Part shown: piece by piece, positions 16,727 through 23,924 of the stretch
Numbering within the stretch: the first letter of the stretch is position 1
How the letters are laid out: the number at the start of each line of letters is the position of its first letter
Assembly (NCBI RefSeq): GCF_003284935.1
Contig: NZ_QMEV01000038.1
Coordinates: 1-49,917 of the forward strand
Source of the DNA: Mycobacterium colombiense
GTDB taxonomy: Bacteria; Actinomycetota; Actinomycetes; Mycobacteriales; Mycobacteriaceae
Direction of reading: 5' to 3'
DNA length: 49,917 bases
Notes under the pieces: generated by a model
What the model saw: the letters and a program-made list of their open reading frames with translations, nothing else
The model's database searches: none
Told to the model about the DNA's origin: nothing
Translations under genes and position numbers: made by a program

Positions 16727-17061
16727 CCATGAACCCGATGCTGCCCAGCGCGTTCGCCGAGCTGGAGGACTATGCCGAAACCTGGTGCCTGGCAACCGAA
16801 ACGGAACGCTGGAACGCCCGGGTCAACTCGTCGATGCCCGAACTGCGCGACTTTTACGACGCGTTCTTCCCCCGGCTCGAAGAGGCGATCGACTACTGCG
16901 ACAAGTTTCCCCTCGATAACGTGCCCGACGATGCGCTGAACCTGTTGCACATGATCTATTCGCTGATCATGGTCGCGATGGCGGTGGAGATCATGCATCA
17001 ACCCGCCCCGGTCGACGCCGCCGACGCGGTGATGATCCGCACCGGCGGCCCGGTGCCCTGA
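16723..17061 (+). CDS. ~110-residue partner of Rieske oxygenase 2, unknown family
   Basis: The 112-residue protein is homologous to the one at 11449, sharing M-L-P-x-x-F-A-x-L-E-x-x-A-E, F-Y-D-A, C-D-K-F-P-L-D-N-V-P-D-D and H-M-I-Y-S-L-I-M-V-A. I chose the GTG at 16723 because it reproduces the GTGA overlap seen in copy 1; an ATG at 16729 is also possible. Helical, acidic, no metal motif. The repeat of the same Rieske-partner pair in one locus argues for an obligate functional link. Confidence 0.85.
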   Translation: MTMNPMLPSAFAELEDYAETWCLATETERWNARVNSSMPELRDFYDAFFPRLEEAIDYCDKFPLDNVPDDALNLLHMIYSLIMVAMAVEIMHQPAPVDAADAVMIRTGGPVP

Positions 17062-17101
17062 CCTTTCCGCTACCAGACATCGCTTTTTCGAAAGGAGCAC
17101 G

Positions 17102-17947
17102 ATGAGTCTGCTCACCATCACCAAGCTCACCGAATCCGTCGGCGCCGAAGTCGCCGGACTGGACCCGGCCGCCCTCGCGGGCGACGACTCGGTAGGTGAA
17201 GCCGTCCTGGATGCGTTGGAGGACAACGGCGTCCTGGTCTTCCGCGGTCTGCAGCTCGACCCGGCGGCGCAGGTCGACTTCTGCCGGCGCCTCGGCGAGA
17301 TCGACCACTCCTCCGACGGTCACCACCCGGTGCCCGGCATCTATCCGATCACCCTGGACAAGTCCAAGAACGCCTCGGCCGCCTTTTTGAAGGCCACCTT
17401 CGACTGGCACATCGACGGCTGCACGCCGCTGGGCGACGAATGCCCGCAGAAGGCCACCGTGTTGTCGGCGGTACAGGTCGCCGAATGGGGCGGCGAAACC
17501 GAATTCGCCAACTCTTACGCCGCCTACGACGCCCTGACCGACGACGAGAAGGAGCGGTTCGCCACGCTGCGCGTGGTGCACTCGCTGGAGGCGTCCCAGC
17601 GCCGCGTCTACCCCGACCCCTCCCCGGAACAGGTGCAGCGCTGGCGATCCCGGCGCACGCACGAACACCCGCTGGTGTGGACCCACCGCAGCGGCCGCAA
17701 GTCGCTGGTGCTGGGCGCCTCCGCGGATTACGTCGTCGGCATGGAGCTCGATGAGGGACGCGCCCTGCTGGACGGGCTGCTCGAGCGCGCCACGGTGCCC
17801 GACAAGGTCTACAGCCACAGCTGGTCGGTCGGCGACACCGTCATCTGGGACAACCGCGGGGTGCTGCACCGCGCGGCCCCGTACGATCCGGACTCACAGC
17901 GCGAGATGCTGCGCACCACCGTGCTCGGCGACGAACCGATCCAATAG
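17102..17947 (+). CDS. TauD/TfdA-family Fe(II)/2-oxoglutarate dioxygenase
   Basis: The 281-residue enzyme has the facial triad H103-x-D105 (in D-W-H-I-D-G) and distal H256 (in G-V-L-H-R-A-A), plus the 2-oxoglutarate-binding Arg cluster R267/R271. A GAAAGGAG site precedes the ATG. Family members hydroxylate sulfonates, phenoxyacetates, carnitine precursors or sulfate esters, often to release a leaving group. In this operon it may cleave an ether, sulfonate or amine linkage before or after the Rieske steps. The substrate is not readable. Confidence 0.92.
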   Translation: MSLLTITKLTESVGAEVAGLDPAALAGDDSVGEAVLDALEDNGVLVFRGLQLDPAAQVDFCRRLGEIDHSSDGHHPVPGIYPITLDKSKNASAAFLKATFDWHIDGCTPLGDECPQKATVLSAVQVAEWGGETEFANSYAAYDALTDDEKERFATLRVVHSLEASQRRVYPDPSPEQVQRWRSRRTHEHPLVWTHRSGRKSLVLGASADYVVGMELDEGRALLDGLLERATVPDKVYSHSWSVGDTVIWDNRGVLHRAAPYDPDSQREMLRTTVLGDEPIQ

Positions 17948-17948
17948 C

Positions 17949-18500
17949 ATGACCGCGTCCGACGGACATCCGCTTCGCCTGTCACCGTTGCCCGCCGACG
18001 AGTGGGACGAGGGCGCGCGTGCGGCGCTGGCGTCCCTGATTCCGGCCGGGCGGGCGAATCCCGTTGGCGCGGGCAATGTTTTGTCGACCATGGTCCGCCA
18101 TCCCGAGCTGACCGCGGCCTACCTGCCGTTCAACGCCTACCTGCTGACCCGGTCGACCCTGTCACCCCGGGTGCGAGAAGTCGCGCTGCTGCGCGTGGTG
18201 CACCGCAGCAATTGCGGCTACCTGTGGTCACACCACATCCCGATCGCCCTGCGCGCCGGCCTGACCGAATCCGAGATCGACGACATCCGGGTCGGGCGCT
18301 GCGCCGATCAGACCGATCAGGCCGTGATCCGGGCCGTCGACGATCTCACCTCCGACAGCACGATCAGCCAAGCAAGCTGGGACCTGCTGGGCGAGTTGTT
18401 CACCCACCAGCAGTGCATGGACCTGACCTTCACCATCGGCGGCTACCTCTTGCTGGCCTTGGCGGTCAACACGTTCGGCGTCCAGGAGGAGCACGGGTAG
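17949..18500 (+). CDS. Carboxymuconolactone decarboxylase-like (AhpD fold) protein
   Basis: The 183-residue protein starts one base after the TauD stop. It has the CMD core: S-P-R-V-R-E77-V-A-L-L-R-V, then C89-G-Y-L-W93-S-H-H96. Compared with AhpD (E, C-x-x-C, H) it keeps one Cys and the His, but the second Cys is Leu, so a thiol peroxidase role is unlikely. It resembles the gamma-carboxymuconolactone decarboxylase-related group of small helical enzymes. It probably acts on a late ring-derived intermediate; that is inferred from the operon. Confidence 0.85.
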   Translation: MTASDGHPLRLSPLPADEWDEGARAALASLIPAGRANPVGAGNVLSTMVRHPELTAAYLPFNAYLLTRSTLSPRVREVALLRVVHRSNCGYLWSHHIPIALRAGLTESEIDDIRVGRCADQTDQAVIRAVDDLTSDSTISQASWDLLGELFTHQQCMDLTFTIGGYLLLALAVNTFGVQEEHG

Positions 18501-18517
18501 ACGCGCTCCGCGGTGCG

Positions 18518-18709
18518 CTAGTCCTCGCGGGATAGGGCGGCGCGCGGGCACTCGGCGATCGCTCGCTCGACCAGCGCCTCCTGCTCGACGGGCACCGGAT
18601 CGGCGATGACCACCGCGTAGTCGTCATCGTCGAGCCGGAAGACATCTGGCGCGATGTTCACGCAGTAGGCATTGCCTTCGCACCGATCAAGATTCACTAC
18701 CGGCCGCAT
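18518..18709 (-). CDS. 3Fe-4S-type small ferredoxin
   Basis: The 63-residue acidic protein has C10-E-G-N-A-Y-C16 and C54-P, the three-cysteine arrangement of mycobacterial 3Fe-4S ferredoxins that usually serve cytochromes P450. The residue at the central position of C-x-x-?-x-x-C is Asn. Such non-Cys variation at this position is known among mycobacterial ferredoxins and shifts redox potential. A strong AAGGAGG lies before the ATG. No P450 gene is in the window, so it may feed the Rieske oxygenases it faces. Confidence 0.92.
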   Translation of the reverse strand: MRPVVNLDRCEGNAYCVNIAPDVFRLDDDDYAVVIADPVPVEQEALVERAIAECPRAALSRED

Positions 18710-18753
18710 GAAGATCCTCCTTCTCCGATCCCCCTGGCCGAGAGCCCGGAGTT

Positions 18754-18775
18754 TTTACAGTCCAGATTGTGTAAA
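18754..18775. promoter_or_regulatory. Inverted repeat TTTACA-N10-TGTAAA between ferredoxin and enolase-like genes
   Basis: Perfect six-base arms (18754-18759 and 18770-18775) sit 45 bases upstream of the ferredoxin start and 108 bases before the enolase-like start. The symmetry and position fit a dimeric repressor site, possibly TetR or GntR type. No binding protein can be named. Confidence 0.45.
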
Positions 18776-18882
18776 CGCTAGTTTAGAGCGCCCGGGCGGG
18801 AAACGACGCACTGGGCGCCACTTCTCAGTGACCTCTCAGTGCCACGGTCATACGCTGGAGCCCTGGGTCCTGGAGGTCGACG

Positions 18883-20163
18883 ATGAAGATCGCATCCGTC
18901 ATCGCCCGCCAGTTGCTGGACTGCAAAGCCCGGCCTCTTCTGGAAGTCGAAATCACCACGGACACGGGCATTGTTGCCCGCGGCGCGTCCCCGACCGGCA
19001 GCTCGGTGGGTTCGCACGAGGCGTACGTCCTGCGGGACGGGGACCCGACGCGATACAACGGCCTGAGCGTGCACCGCGCGATCGCCGCCGTGGACGACGA
19101 AATCGCTCCGGCCCTGATCGGCGCGGGGCTCGACGATCCGCGGTCCCTGGACCGGGTGCTGATCGCGCTCGACGGCACGCCGGACAAGCACCGGCTCGGC
19201 GGCAACGCGATCTACTCCACGTCGATCGCGCTGTGGCGCGCGGCCGCCGCCGCGGCGGGCACGCCCACCTACGCCTACGTCGGCGCGCTGCTCGGGCTCC
19301 AACCGCCCACCACCGTCCCGGTGCCCAGCTTCAACATGATCAATGGCGGGCACTACGGCGATGTCCGCCAGACGTTCAGCGAGTTCCTCGTCGTGCCGTA
19401 CCGCGCGGACTCGATCGAAGCCGCGGTCGAAAAAGGGGTGAGCCTGTTCGAGACGCTCGGCGAGGTCCTCGCGCGGCGGCTGGGTCGCGCACCGATGCTA
19501 GCGTCCTCGTACGGATACATCGCGCCGTCCAGTGACCCGCACGCCGTCATGGAGGTGCTCGCCGAGGCCGTCGAGCGGGCCGGCTGCGCCGACATCATGG
19601 CGTTCGCGCTGGACTGCGCGTCCAGTGAGGTATACGACAGTGACTCTGCCACATACGCTTTCAACGGTGAGCGGGTGACCGCGGAGGAGCTGATCGACTA
19701 CGCCCGCGGACTGTCGCAGGAGTTCCCGATGCTGTTCATCGAGGACCTGCTGGAGGGCGACGACTGGGCCGGATTCGCCAAGGCCGTGCAGACGGTGAAC
19801 CGATCGATCATCCTGGGCGACGACCTGATCGTCACCAACCGGGCCCGCCTGCAGCGGGCGGTCGAAACGTCCGCCGTGGACGGTTTCGTCTTGAAGCCCA
19901 ACCAGGTGGGAACCATCGCCGAGGCGCTGGACTGTTTCGAATACGCCACGCGCAACGCCGTTTTGGCGATACCTTCGGGCCGCTCGGGCGGCGTCGTCGA
20001 CGATGTCGTGATGGACCTGGCGGTGGGCCTGGCGGCACCGTTTCAGAAGAACGGTGCACCGCGCTCCGGCGAGCGCGTCGCGAAGCTCAACTTCCTGCTG
20101 CGCGCGGCCGAAGGCATTCCGGACTGTGCGTTGGCGGACGTGCCGGCGCTGGCGAGGTTCTAA
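18883..20163 (+). CDS. Enolase-superfamily protein, divergent enolase paralogue
   Basis: The 426-residue protein aligns along its whole length with enolase. Kept are the S-P-T-G-S-S-V-G mobile loop, E167, metal ligands D244, E287 and D313 (in L-G-D-D-L), the catalytic Lys K338 in L-K-P-N-Q-V-G, R367/S368 and K389. Changed are the acid-base Glu (family G-D-E-G-G-F-A-P, here S-S-Y210-G-Y-I-A-P), the His of S-H-R-S-G (here S-G366-R-S-G) and the spacing of the N-G-G-x-H loop (N-G-G-H-Y). Metal and phospho-substrate binding look possible, but ordinary 2-phosphoglycerate dehydration is doubtful. A related dehydration or tautomerisation is plausible, such as those of enolase-like enzymes in phosphonate pathways. 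It converges with the ECF gene. Confidence 0.85.
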   Translation: MKIASVIARQLLDCKARPLLEVEITTDTGIVARGASPTGSSVGSHEAYVLRDGDPTRYNGLSVHRAIAAVDDEIAPALIGAGLDDPRSLDRVLIALDGTPDKHRLGGNAIYSTSIALWRAAAAAAGTPTYAYVGALLGLQPPTTVPVPSFNMINGGHYGDVRQTFSEFLVVPYRADSIEAAVEKGVSLFETLGEVLARRLGRAPMLASSYGYIAPSSDPHAVMEVLAEAVERAGCADIMAFALDCASSEVYDSDSATYAFNGERVTAEELIDYARGLSQEFPMLFIEDLLEGDDWAGFAKAVQTVNRSIILGDDLIVTNRARLQRAVETSAVDGFVLKPNQVGTIAEALDCFEYATRNAVLAIPSGRSGGVVDDVVMDLAVGLAAPFQKNGAPRSGERVAKLNFLLRAAEGIPDCALADVPALARF

Positions 20164-20168
20164 ATGCG

Positions 20169-23051
20169 TCAGTGGCCGGCGACCAACGCGAGCTCGGCCG
20201 CCACCGCGCCACCACAGACCATCAATACGATCGAAAGCGCCAGCCAGTCGGCCGGTTTCGGCCGCGACGGCGCGGCCGAGATCTGGCCGGTGCCGCCGCG
20301 GGCGGTGATCGCATCGCCCATCTCGTCGGCGCGTCGCAGCGTCACCGTGATGACCGCGACGACAACGTCGATCACGTCCGCCGCCGGACGCCGCAGCCGG
20401 GCCCGGCGGGTCCGCGGGGGGCGCTTGGGCCGCAACCGGCGGGCGGCGAAGAGGACCCGGAATTCGTCGATGAGCATCGGGAAGGTGCGCAGCGCGAGCG
20501 CCAACGCCACAGACCAGTCGTCGACCGGGATCCGCAGTGGGCGCAGGAAACGGCCCAAAGTGGCCACCGCCGGGGCGACTTGGGCGACATTGGTCGTCCA
20601 CGACACCAGCGCGCCCAGGCCGAGCAGCACCACCGACAGGACGGTGATGCGGAGAAAGTCCAGCAGGCCGCCGAGCCCGAGCGAGACGGCGCCCAGTCGG
20701 ACGTACGGACTCCCGCCGGCGAATGTCGCGTTGGCGGCGACGATCACCAGCACGATCAACAGCCAGCGCGGCACGGACGGCAGCACCCCCCGTGGGATGC
20801 GGGCGAGCCAGATTCCCGTCACCGCCAGTGCGCCGGTGAGCCCGATCGCCACCCATCCCGGAAAGAACGTCAACAGCAACGAAACACCAAATACCACAAG
20901 CAGTTTCGTTCCGGCCCACAGCTCGTGAATGGGTGAGGTGCCCGGCACCGGCCGCAGCAGCACGAAGGGACGACGGCGGCGGGCCGGGCGCGTCGCCGGC
21001 GGGGCGGTGGCCACCGCACGGTGCGGGGCCGCGGCCGGTGGCGGTTCCAGCGAACCGTCACGCAGGTGCAGGGTGCGCGGGCACAGCTCCTGAAGCCCGG
21101 CGAAGTCATGCGAAATGACCACCACCGTCAGGCCGGTGTCACGGCGTCGCTGGGCCAGGAGCTGGACCAGGCCGCGCTGGCTGGCGGCGTCCAGCCCCGC
21201 CAGCGGCTCGTCGAGGATCAACACCCGCGGCGACCGCGCCAGCAGTCCGGCGAGGACCACGCGACGCATCTGGCCGCCGCTGAGCTGGTCGATGCGCCGC
21301 GTGGCCAGACCGGCGTCCAGGCCGACGGCGGCCAGCGCCGCGGTCACCCGCGCGCGATCGGCGGGCGAAAACCCTGCGGCCGAAGCCACTTCCAGGTCGA
21401 CCCGGCTCCGCATCAGCTGCAGCCGGGCCGCTTGGAATTGGAGCGCGACCGCTCCGACCTGTTCGGCGGTCGGGCGCCCGTCGAGCAGGCAGGCGCCGGT
21501 GGCCGGCGCGGTCAGGCCGGCCATGATCCACGCCAGCGTCGACTTGCCGGAACCGTTGCCGCCGTGGATCAACAGCCCGTCGCCCTCGTGCACCGCGAAG
21601 CTGACATCGCGCAGCGCGGTCTGGGCCCAGGGGGTGCCGCTGGCGTATTCGTGTCCGACACCGACGAGTTCGAGCACCGGCGGGCTGGCGGGGCGTCCGT
21701 TCGTCACCGTCGGAGCCGGCGCGGTCGCGCTCCGTACCAGGTCGGCGTCCATCGATGTGTCGCCGAGATTGATTGCGCGGTCGGCGTATTCGGCCTCGTC
21801 GTTGTAGTGGGTGATGTGCACCAGGGCCGTTTGATGGCGCTCGGTGAGTCCGGACAGGACGGCGAGCAGTTGCTCCCGGCCCTGCCGGTCGACCATGCTG
21901 GTGACCTCGTCGGCGATCAGCAGCGCCGGCTCGCGCGCCAGCGCCGCGGCCACGGCTAGGCGCTGCAGCTCCCCGCCGGACAGGCTGCCCGTGTCGCGAT
22001 CGGCCAGCGCGGCCAACCCGACCTCGCCGAGCAGCCGGGGGATGTCGGTGCTCTTGCCGGGCGGCAGGCCCCAGACCACGTCGTCGGCGACGCGCGTGCC
22101 CAGCACCTGGCTCTCCGGATGCTGCATGATGACGGCGGTGCCACCGAGTTCACCGAGCCCCACCGCGCCCGGACGCTCGACGATCCCCGACGTCGGCTCG
22201 CGCCCGGCCAGGATCAACATCAGGGTGGTTTTCCCGGAACCGTTGGCCCCGGTGACCGCGATGTGTTCGCCCGTCCGCACGTCCAGGCTGACCGCACGCA
22301 GGGCGTCGTGGTCGGCGTGCGCATAGCGCAGCCGCACCTGCTCGAGGCGTACCGGGACGGGCCGGATCGGACCGCTGCTCGCCGGCGCGTCCAGCTTGTG
22401 CACGTCGGGAATGCCGCGCAGTCGCTCCAGCACGCGGGACAGCGCCCACCAACCGACCAGCGACGCGCCCATGATGACGAACACGGCGTAACCGAGGACG
22501 AGCCACTGCCAGTAGTGCAGGGCCTCGGCGAAGAACGCCTTGAACTGTTGCGCCGGGGCGCGCAGCGGGCCGGCCCGCGATACGACCGTCACGGCGCCGT
22601 CCACGGTGGCGCTGGCGGCGTGGAAGGCGAGTTGGCGGAAGCGGGTCAGGACGGTCAGCGCGGCGACCATCCCGGCACCGACGACGACGCCCGCGCCAAA
22701 CGAGACCGCGATCACGGTCGGTGTGCCGCGCCGGTGGCGCTTGACGGTTCCGGCCAGCCCACCGACATAGGCGCAGAGCGCGATCGCTCCCAGGCCGCTC
22801 AGTCCGACGACCAGGAATCCGATCACGCCGGCGGCGACCGTACAGGCGATCAGCACGCGGATTCGGTAGCGGTAGGCCAACAGTCCGGTCGGCACGCTGC
22901 CGAGCAGGCCCAGCCCCCCGCCGTGCGGAAGGACGACCGCGATGATGGCGATCGCCGCGCACAAGGCGCCCATCACCGATGCCTGCGCCAGCTCGCCGGG
23001 TCGCAGCGATCCGGCCCGCGTTTTCGGCATCGCAGCGCCGGGCGCCTTCAC
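20169..23051 (-). CDS. Single-polypeptide ECF-type transporter (membrane component, two ATPases, EcfT)
   Basis: The 960-residue protein fuses four units. Residues 1-205 form a hydrophobic S-component-like domain. The first ATPase has G268-A-N-G-S-G-K-T-T, L-S-G-G-E (357-361) and D381-E382. The second ATPase has G497-G-N-G-S-G-K-S-T, L-S-G-G-Q (590-594) and D614-E615. Residues ~700-960 form an EcfT domain with about five TM helices and a late A-R-G (917-919). ECF systems import vitamins or metals. From memory M. tuberculosis splits this into Rv2326c (membrane plus two ATPases) and Rv2325c (EcfT). The GTG at 23051 is used; an ATG at 23030 is possible. The substrate is unknown. It lies 45 bases after the mycofactocin-type SDR gene. 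Confidence 0.92.
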   Translation of the reverse strand: MKAPGAAMPKTRAGSLRPGELAQASVMGALCAAIAIIAVVLPHGGGLGLLGSVPTGLLAYRYRIRVLIACTVAAGVIGFLVVGLSGLGAIALCAYVGGLAGTVKRHRRGTPTVIAVSFGAGVVVGAGMVAALTVLTRFRQLAFHAASATVDGAVTVVSRAGPLRAPAQQFKAFFAEALHYWQWLVLGYAVFVIMGASLVGWWALSRVLERLRGIPDVHKLDAPASSGPIRPVPVRLEQVRLRYAHADHDALRAVSLDVRTGEHIAVTGANGSGKTTLMLILAGREPTSGIVERPGAVGLGELGGTAVIMQHPESQVLGTRVADDVVWGLPPGKSTDIPRLLGEVGLAALADRDTGSLSGGELQRLAVAAALAREPALLIADEVTSMVDRQGREQLLAVLSGLTERHQTALVHITHYNDEAEYADRAINLGDTSMDADLVRSATAPAPTVTNGRPASPPVLELVGVGHEYASGTPWAQTALRDVSFAVHEGDGLLIHGGNGSGKSTLAWIMAGLTAPATGACLLDGRPTAEQVGAVALQFQAARLQLMRSRVDLEVASAAGFSPADRARVTAALAAVGLDAGLATRRIDQLSGGQMRRVVLAGLLARSPRVLILDEPLAGLDAASQRGLVQLLAQRRRDTGLTVVVISHDFAGLQELCPRTLHLRDGSLEPPPAAAPHRAVATAPPATRPARRRRPFVLLRPVPGTSPIHELWAGTKLLVVFGVSLLLTFFPGWVAIGLTGALAVTGIWLARIPRGVLPSVPRWLLIVLVIVAANATFAGGSPYVRLGAVSLGLGGLLDFLRITVLSVVLLGLGALVSWTTNVAQVAPAVATLGRFLRPLRIPVDDWSVALALALRTFPMLIDEFRVLFAARRLRPKRPPRTRRARLRRPAADVIDVVVAVITVTLRRADEMGDAITARGGTGQISAAPSRPKPADWLALSIVLMVCGGAVAAELALVAGH

Positions 23052-23096
23052 GACACGATTATGCCCGTCGCCGGCGGCCGGCCTTTTGCTCTCTTA

Positions 23097-23924
23097 TCAG
23101 ATCTTCAGGTAGCCCTTGTCGGCGGGAATTTGCGCGGCCGTCACGAGCGAGGAGGCGTCGCTGGCGAGCCACAACACGATGTCGGAGACCAGGTTCGGGT
23201 CGGCCAGCGCGTCGGTCGGTAGCGCGCCGGGAGAGAAGCTGTGGATGTAGGTCTGGTTGTCGGCGAAGAGCTGCCACATCGAGGGGTCGTTGCCCATGGG
23301 CGTGTCGGTGCCGTACGGGTGCACCGAGTTGACCCGGATGCCGTACCCGCCCAGCTCCACCGCGAGCGAGTTCGTCAGCCCGACCACACCGAACTTGCTG
23401 GCGCAGTAGTGCCCGCACCCGGGGACGGCCTTGATGCCCGCCGCCGAGCTGATGGTGATGATCGAGCCGCCGTTGCCCGCCTGAATCATCGCGGGCACAG
23501 TGGCTTTGATCGTGTTCCAGACCCCGGTCAGGTTGGTGTCGAGGACGTCTTGCCATTGCTGCGCCGAAATCTCCCAGAGCCGGCCCCAATTGAGCACGCC
23601 GGCGTTGGCGACGACGATGTCCAGGCGGCCGAATTGGGTGATCGCTTCGTCGACGAGCCGCTGTTGCCCCGCGGCGTCGCGGACATCGACCTGCGCGGCC
23701 AGCATTTTGCGACCTTCGCTTTCCACCAGGCTCGCCGTTTCGGCCAGGTCCTCCGGCGTCGATGCCGGATAGCCGTTGTTCGCCGCCACCGGGCCGCACA
23801 CGTCGATGGCGACGACGTCGGCACCGGCCCGGGCCAGCCGCACGCAATGCGAGCGGCCCTGTCCGCGCGCGGCGCCGGTGACGAACGCGACCCGGCCGGC
23901 CAGGGGTTTGTCGTTGTCGCTCAT
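23097..23924 (-). CDS. Mycofactocin-coupled-type short-chain dehydrogenase
   Basis: The 275-residue protein matches the SDR subgroup linked to mycofactocin (TIGR03971 style): G-R-V-A-F-V-T-G-A-A-R-G-Q-G-R-S-H at the start, the inserted segment after beta-2 with Y-P-A-S-T-P-E-D-L-A-E-T, V-A-N-A-G-V-L, I-T-I-S-S, the catalytic Y-C-A-S-K and V-N-S-V-H-P-Y-G-T-D-T-P-M. Members hold NAD tightly and use mycofactocin as external acceptor to oxidise alcohols. Its ATG overlaps the MmpL stop (ATGA-type overlap at 23921-23924), so it is coupled to a lipid exporter. The substrate is unknown. Confidence 0.9.
   Translation of the reverse strand: MSDNDKPLAGRVAFVTGAARGQGRSHCVRLARAGADVVAIDVCGPVAANNGYPASTPEDLAETASLVESEGRKMLAAQVDVRDAAGQQRLVDEAITQFGRLDIVVANAGVLNWGRLWEISAQQWQDVLDTNLTGVWNTIKATVPAMIQAGNGGSIITISSAAGIKAVPGCGHYCASKFGVVGLTNSLAVELGGYGIRVNSVHPYGTDTPMGNDPSMWQLFADNQTYIHSFSPGALPTDALADPNLVSDIVLWLASDASSLVTAAQIPADKGYLKI

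Noticed and set aside
20164..20928. Plus-strand frame overlapping the EcfT-like end of the transporter
   Set aside because: Composition is Ser/Thr/Arg-rich without family motifs, and the opposite frame is a clear EcfT domain.
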